Under the pieces are notes generated by a model. The model was given only the letters and a program-made list of their open reading frames with translations. It made no database searches and was not told the origin of the DNA. Of a stretch of 64,000 nucleotides of DNA, positions 58,084 to 64,000 are shown piece after piece. This stretch comes from Hortaea werneckii. Its lineage: Eukaryota; Ascomycota; Dothideomycetes; Mycosphaerellales; Teratosphaeriaceae. The DNA is taken from contig JBAOKB010000093.1 of NCBI GenBank assembly GCA_037044905.1, forward strand, positions 744,001-808,000, read 5' to 3'. The stretch's first letter is position 1. Every line of letters begins with the position of its first letter. Position numbers and translations under genes: made by a program.

Positions 58084-60499
58084 ATGGAGGGGCGGCGGGC
58101 TTTGCTGCGGTGAGGCCGGCGGTGTTGGGGCTGGCGAAGTTATGTCTGATCCCATTGGCGAGCGCCGCGCCGCTTGGGATCTTTTCAAGAGATGGCAGTG
58201 CGAAGATCTTTGAGGGCGATGATGACTTGCCGAAGGACCCGGGCGATCCGAGTCTCTGGATATACATTGGCGTGGCAATCGCATTGGTGCTGACGGGTGG
58301 TGCGTTCGCTGGGTTGACCATTGCTCTGATGGGACAAGGTGAGTATTGAACTCGCGCGATATACAATGATGCCCGCGAAAGGACCAGAACACTAAAGGCG
58401 CCAAGTGCTGACCAAATGGCGCAGATGAGACCTATCTTCAAGTCATTGCTACGTCTGGAGAAGGAGCCGAGAGGAAACACGCCACCAAGGTCCTCAACCT
58501 GCTCAAGAAAGGCAAGCATTGGGTTCTGGTCACGCTCTTGCTGAGCAACGTGATCACAAACGAAACCTGCCCATTGTCCTCGACAGAAGCTTGGGAGGAG
58601 GGTGGCCAGCTGTCCTCAGCAGTACCGTCCTTATTGGTAAGTGGTGGCGACCTGTGACAGAAGCGAGGATGTGATGTGCTGATATTTTCAAAAGTCATCT
58701 TTGGTGAGATTGCCCCGCAGTCCGTTTGCGTCCGGTATGGTCTATCAATTGGCGCATTCTGCGCACCTGGCGTCCTGGGCCTCATGTGGATCATGTTTCC
58801 AGTAGCATGGCCAACCGCGAAACTTCTCGATTACCTTCTCGGCGAAGACCATGGCACAATGTACAAGAAAGCTGGCTTGAAGACTTTGGTGCAGCTGCAC
58901 AAGACCCTGGGCACGATGCCCAACGAGAGGCTCATGGAAGACGAGGCCAACATCATCAACAGTGTCTTGGACCTGAAGGACAAGCCGGTCTGCGATGTCA
59001 TGACACCTATGCAGGATGTGTTCACCATGAGTGCGGACACAGTGCTGGACGAGCGCATGATGGACGTCATCCTGTCCCAGGGCTACTCAAGGATACCTGT
59101 CTATGCACCTGACAACAGCCGGAACTTCATTGGCATGCTGCTGGTCAAGATCCTTATCACCTACGATCCTGAGGACTGCATGCGGGTGCGCGATTTCGCT
59201 CTCGCCACTTTGCCGGAAACATCACCATACACGTCTTGCCTGGACATCATCAACTTCTTCCAGGAAGGCAAAAGTCACATGGTCCTCGTCTCCGACTTCC
59301 CTGGAACCGACAAAGGCGCTCTTGGTGTAGTCACTCTTGAAGACGTGATCGAGGAGTTGATTGGAGAGGAAATCATCGACGAGTCGGATGTCTTCGTCGA
59401 TGTTCATAAGGCGATCAGGCGATTGGCTCCGGCAGAGCAGAAGCGGTACCGTTTGGGCAAGGCTGGCAAGCTCGAGGAGATCGACGATGAAGCGGCGCAT
59501 GAAGGCCACGACGACGAACACGCACCTCTCCTTTCCAAGACTGAAAGCCGGAAATCTAGCGTCACTGTCAACGGTACTCAGACACCGGCTACGACATTCA
59601 TGATGCGTAGGAAGTCTTCGAATGCCTCGGAGCCGAACACAAAGCCAATGCCACTGCGCAGCAACAATCCTGACCTGAGACAGCATCTAAAGCATCTTGG
59701 TCCAAGCAATGTTGCAAGCAAACCAAAGCCAACAAAGTACACCAGCGTCAAGATCAAGCCAGGTGTCAGCACGATTCCTGAAGGCCAGGCTGCAAATGGA
59801 ACAAACGGGCAAGGTCAGATCTCCAGACGACACTCGGATGTCGAACCCTCTGTCACCCATACGTCCGCAGATGAGAGCACTAGTCTTCTGAAGAAGGCTA
59901 CCGATAATGCATCTGGCGGTGCGGCAGCCGTCCAAGCAAGTTACGGCACGCATGTGGAGGGTGGTTCTTCTCGACCTCGTGGTAATTCGGAGCCAGAGCG
60001 ACCCATGTCTGCGGCTGAGGCATCACATGAAGCCCGAGAGCACGCCTCGCCTGACCCCGAATCCCGCAAGCCTGCCTCGCCTAAACAAGAAGAGCGGTCT
60101 GCACGCCCCGAGTACTTACAGGTCCCCGAGAAAATGGTCATTGGCAGCTCCCAAGACGAAGATCAGGTCGGCGACTTGCGCGCTACTAGTCCTGGCGGCA
60201 GCAGGTCTCGCCGTCCGGCTCGCTCAGGATCCATTACCGAAACCACTGTGGACGTGGATGGTGTGAAGAAGACGGTACTGGATACGCACAGCTCCTCTGA
60301 CGAGTCACCAACGACTATCAATGAGGCAAGCCGCAGTACAAACAATCTGCTAGGCGCTTTCCAGGGCGATGCTTCAAGGGACGAGCACTCCCGCGAGACA
60401 AGCCCTGAGAAGGGTGGTTCGGGAAACAATTCGAATGGACAACAGAGTGGTGATGCTAAGAAGAAAAAGAAGAAGCGGGGTGGCAAGAAGAAGCACTAA
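58084..60499 (+). CDS. MAM3: CNNM/Mam3-like DUF21-CBS membrane protein, frame interrupted
   Basis: Exons about 58084-58338, 58425-58636 and 58695-60499 encode a protein of about 750 residues. A signal-anchor-like start (LAKLCLIPLASAAPLGIF) is followed by the DUF21 membrane domain: YIGVAIALVLTGGAFAGLTI, LLSNVITNE, then LPIVLDRSLGGGWPAVLSST, VIFGEIAPQSVCVRYG. A CBS pair follows (DVMTPMQDVF, SRIPVYAPDN, GVVTLEDVIEELIGEEI). The C-terminal 280 residues are disordered with a Lys-rich end. Yeast Mam3 and animal CNNM proteins affect metal (Mg, Mn) homeostasis. At 58565-58570 the second exon reads GAAACCTGCCC where GAAACCCTGCCC would give NETLPIVLD: one base is missing from a C run. No in-frame ATG precedes the signal anchor; the ATG at 58084 needs another one-base shift near 58095, so the start is unresolved. 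Confidence 0.85.
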
Positions 60500-60909
60500 G
60501 TGCCATCAGAGGCAAAGTATACCAAGCATGGTACTTCAATTTGTGCACTGTGACTGATGGGAAACTATCACAGACGACGTTTCGCCAAGGTAAATGTACA
60601 GTAAGGTCTTTTAAGGAGGGTCCGGCTTCGCGTAAATGTCGTGTGTTAATTTGAATGCATAGCGAGGCACTACAAAAAGAAAAGAATGAGAATGTATTGT
60701 TGGTATTAGTCCTTCAGTTGTCCACGTGCTAAGGCAGGTTCATTGCAGGGTGGTGGCATATAATCCGCAGACAGGTGAGCGCTGTCAAGCTTTGACCTCG
60801 CCTCACGCTTTCGGATTCTTCATCGCCTTCTTTCGAATGGCGACGCTTGCCATTTACTCCACGCATCGCATGGTTAACAACACATTAGGTTTCAGACACT
60901 CGGCAAGCC
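60500..60909. other. Intergenic region
   Basis: 3' region of the CNNM-like gene and promoter of the RBR ligase gene. Nothing else seen. Confidence 0.6.
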
Positions 60910-62400
60910 ATGGCCAGCCTGGTTCCTCAGGGGATCGAGTTTTGTTTCCTCGACGAGATGGATGAAGGCACAGCGCGTGTAATCATCGACACGCAGCTGA
61001 AAGAGCTCGAGTCGTTGCCTGAAACAAGTGATCCCGACACGTTGCTAGCACGAGAAATGTTCAGCATCGAGCTGAAGCGTTATCGTGGTAGCCGAGTCCA
61101 CACAGAGCGAAGTCGTGCGAGATGGCGTGGCAACTGAGCAAGGCAAGTACGTGGCTCACTTACAAGTAGATCTTTACGTGCTGATGACGAGACAGATGGT
61201 TCAAGGATTCTAGCCCAGAGTCGCCTCGAGTGGCCCTTCGGACGGGAGTCTACGAAGCGTCGCTTGATGGAGTTCTGGCGCTGGCTCACGCACTGGTACA
61301 CTCCTGCATTAGCACAAGCAGGTCAGCACTTCTCGCGTGGCCGCGCCCTCAAGCGTTCCGCCTCGCCTTTTGTGGAAGAGAGCAAGAAGCGTCAGAAGTT
61401 CGTCGAGCTTGAAGAAGCAGAGACACAAGCAGATGTCGCCACACCTCGGATTGCCTGCGCTGCATGCGGCGACGAAGCGGAAGATGAAGACAGCAACAAC
61501 TTTTGCCAAGTCCCTTGCGAGCACCGGTACTGTGATGAATGTTTACAGACACTACTCAGGGCCATCATCACGGACGAGAGCTTGTTCCCGCCCCGTTGCT
61601 GTCAAAAGCCATTCGAATACATGGCCATCAAACCGCATCTTCCGGAAGAGCTCGCTGCCCAATACGAGTCAAAGAAAGAGGAGCTGGGCAACAAGAACCG
61701 TATATATTGCTCCATACCGACCTGTTCTGCCTTCATCGGAATGGACGACCGTAATGACCGAGTTGCTGTCTGTCCCGACTGCAAGTCTGAGACCTGCATG
61801 GCCTGCAAGGGCCCCGTGCATGAAGGCGAGTGTCCAGTCGACGAAGCTTTGGAGAGCGTACTGAAGATTGCCGGAGACGAAGACTGGCAACGGTGCCCGG
61901 ACTGCAAGGGTATGATTGAGTTGACGTTCGGATGCAACCACATGACGTGAGTACGATCTGGATTTATACCAGTTAAGAATTATTCACACCGCTGACGATT
62001 TTTCAGATGCCCTTGCTCTGCAGAGTTCTGTTACGTCTGCACCGAGCCATGGAAAAACTGCGACTGCGCCCAATGGGTTGAAGAGCGCCTCTTCGACCGA
62101 GCTCAGACCGTAGCCGGACGGGGGTTTGCCGGCGGTGATGTCCAGGTTGCCGCGCAGAGGCTCCGGAATCACATCACCTGCGGACATGAGCGTGCTTACA
62201 ACAGCGCGAACTGGAGACGGTTTGAATTTGCGGCCCACTGTGAGGAGTGTCGTGAGCGGATGCCGTATTACATCTTTGAGTGCAGGCTTTGTCACCTGCG
62301 GTGCTGCAGGTGGTGCACGAGGGACCCTGTGAGGAGGAGGCTGCCAGAGGATGCCATTCGCCGACGTCAGGAGAGGCGCGCTCGAGCTACCATGGGTTAA
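60910..62400 (+). CDS. RBR-type (RING-IBR-RING) E3 ubiquitin ligase, 5' part broken or unresolved
   Basis: The TRIAD core is clear. RING1 starts CAACGDEAEDEDSNNFCQVP and continues CEHRYCDECLQTLLR with PPRCC. The IBR is YCSIPTCSAFIGM...CPDCKSETCMACKGPVH. RING2 is RCPDCKGMIELTFGCNHM joined across an intron (after 61947, acceptor about 62006) to TCPCSAEFCYVC, whose Cys after CNHMT is the expected thioester site. It transfers ubiquitin to unknown substrates. Upstream, an ATG at 60910 starts MASLVPQGIEFCFLDEMDEG, similar to N-termini of fungal IBR proteins. Its frame ends soon after LKRYR, whereas VVAESTQSEVVRDGVATEQG continues one base out of phase (near 61085, beside GTGGT). The splice to the exon holding MEFWRWLTHWYTPAL could not be fixed: the only nearby GT-AG pair gives a 23-base intron. 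The 3' half is reliable. Confidence 0.75.
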
Positions 62401-62943
62401 AATATGGCTGGAGGTTTCCGACAGAAACATGCGATCAAGGATGTCATGGTTACAAGGAGTTTTCAGCCTGAACCCCCGCCTTTTTTCAGAGTTGAAGGGT
62501 CGGAAGAATTCGAGTTGGAAAAGGACTTGAGCAAGCGTCAAGCCTGAGATTGCTTTACGTAGATGTTTTGATAGCACATGGAAAGGGCGTATATCCCTCA
62601 CACGTTCCCTTCCCCCCGTACAGGACAAGCAGATCGACTTAACTTGCCCTATAAGGAAGGCACAGCAATCGGAATACGGCAGCGCGGCGCTTGCAGCCCT
62701 AAAGGCCCGCCTCCGCATGCCGCCCCGCCATCAACCCTGAATCCCGAAGCCGAACCCTGCAACCGCTGCATCGTCATTCGTCCCTGTCTCACCTGTCACC
62801 CACCGCACCGAGCGCGCGTAGCTTCAGCTCCGAGAATATCGTAGTCGACCGCGACTCCTTTCACTATATCACTGCCCAACTCTGTATGCGAGGGACCTGA
62901 TCCATACTGACGCTACGGCTGCAAAGCCGCTCTACACTTCAAT
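62401..62943. other. Intergenic region
   Basis: Between the RBR ligase and BSD genes; promoter of the latter. No feature recognised. Confidence 0.6.
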
Positions 62944-64000
62944 ATGGACGTAGCATATGATCACGTGCAGGAGGAGTCGTACTCGCCCGCCAATGCCAAC
63001 GACCAATCCCAGAAGCAGGCAAACACATCCGAACCGCCGCAGACCCTCAACACCGAGTTCCAGCAGGCCTTCCAAGCAGTCTCCGCCTCACCCTGGGGGT
63101 CCAAGCTTGGCGGGTGGTTCAATCAAGCTCGCAAGCAAGGTGAGGCCTATCTCACCGACCTTCAGAAAGAGGCCCAGGATGCCCAGGGTCAGGCAGCCCA
63201 GGGCTGGAGTAAGCTGCAAGAGGAGGTCACCAATAGGACGCGCGGCCTGAGTCTCAATGCGGAACCTGCGCCTGCCAGTGGTGTGCCCGGCGAAGAGGCA
63301 GTGCCGAGCATCAAGACGACGGAACCTGAGAAGGAGAAGCAACCGGCGGAGCACGCGGAGAAGCCCGAGAGTTTGCCGGCGGACATTGTCAAGGAGGCTG
63401 GCTCTTTAGTTGCAAGCCTGAGGACAACTGCTGCGGCGAAGCTCAAGGATCTGCAAAGGGCGGAAGATGCGGCCGACGAGGCCCTCTTGAAGTTTGGCTC
63501 GAATGTCAGGGACTTTCTAAGGGATGCCGTTGTCATTACTGCACCCACCGATGCCGACAGTAGCAAGCCCAAGGGTACTGATGCCGCCGGGAACGAGGTG
63601 CTGTTTGAGACGACGGAGTCAGGCACCGGGAAGAAAGTCTTCCATACTACCCGTCTAGACGCACAGCTTCACGCCATTCACACTACCGCTTCATCTTTCA
63701 CCCAAGATCCTTCGCAAGGTGCTGAATGGGATGACTGGACAAAGAACTTTGACATTGACAAGCAAACCGATGCTATTGCGCAGGACCTAGAGAAGTACGA
63801 GGAACTGCGACGGGCTATGGAGAAATTGGTACCGGAGAAGGTACAATACAAGCTCTTCTGGACGAGATATTACTTCTTGAGAAAAGCCGTGGAAGCGGAT
63901 GAGCGGAGGCGCAAGGAGGTCTTGAAGGGTAAGCTTGTTCTAGGTACTACATCCATGTGAGATGGTGGCTAACCGAAATCACAGGCGCAGCCGCCCAGCC
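62944..64000 (+). CDS. DOS2: BSD-domain protein, Dos2-like, truncated by the window end
   Basis: Exon 1 is 62944-63928; a 56-base intron (donor GTAAGC, acceptor ACAG) leads into exon 2 at 63985, which runs off the window. The visible 334 residues start MDVAYDHVQEESYSPANAND. An amphipathic helical region (about 45-100: WGSKLGGWFNQARKQGEAYL) is followed by an acidic linker and helices around residues 150-200. A BSD domain is at about 275-325: WDDWTKNFDIDKQTDAIAQD, then LRRAMEKLVPEKVQYKLFWT with the conserved Phe-Trp pair. Yeast Dos2 has the same domain and its role is poorly defined. Apparent stop codons at 63958 belong to the intron. Confidence 0.85.

Overview
The window is nuclear DNA of a filamentous ascomycete (Pezizomycotina). 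It has many short GT-AG introns (mostly about 45-100 bases), GC-rich genes on both strands, intergenic stretches of 0.3-2.9 kb, and typically fungal families: a Zn2Cys6 regulator, an ARID-type RSC subunit, a DyP peroxidase, a DUF2433-type phosphoesterase, and Ser/Thr-rich wall proteins. A Dothideomycete is a reasonable guess, but the sequence alone does not prove it. I see no rRNA, convincing tRNA, CRISPR array, virus or intact transposon.

Layout. 0-10 kb: the N-terminus of an unknown Gln/Pro-rich protein, a large mucin-like secreted protein (10 exons), a 2.3 kb gap with simple repeats, and an ABCG-type half transporter. 10-29 kb: a Moco-sulfurase-like PLP protein without MOSC domains, an RSC9-like chromatin remodeller divergent from a Rec114-like meiotic gene, a SIS-domain isomerase-like gene, a DyP peroxidase, and a pseudokinase. 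29-45 kb: a phosphoesterase-like protein with an RGG tail, an NPC1-like sterol transporter, a ferritin-like GPI protein, a Zn2Cys6 transcription factor, a C3HC zinc-finger (Rsm1/NIPA) protein, and the 3' part of a zinc alcohol dehydrogenase. 45-64 kb: the rest of the dehydrogenase, an Age2-like ArfGAP, an alpha/beta-hydrolase-like protein lacking the usual serine, an NCS1 permease, a broken coiled-coil gene, a CCHC zinc-knuckle protein, a CNNM/Mam3 membrane protein, an RBR-type E3 ligase, and a BSD-domain protein cut by the window end.

Most genes are unrelated housekeeping or accessory genes, and I see no biosynthetic cluster. The most striking signal is that from about 34 kb onward several well-conserved genes (NPC1-like, Zn2Cys6 factor, NCS1 permease, CNNM/Mam3, RBR ligase, coiled-coil gene) are interrupted by one- or two-base reading-frame shifts that no plausible intron repairs. 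Genes in the first 34 kb show none. This looks like local indel errors in the assembly or several recent inactivations, and it must be settled before these genes are used.
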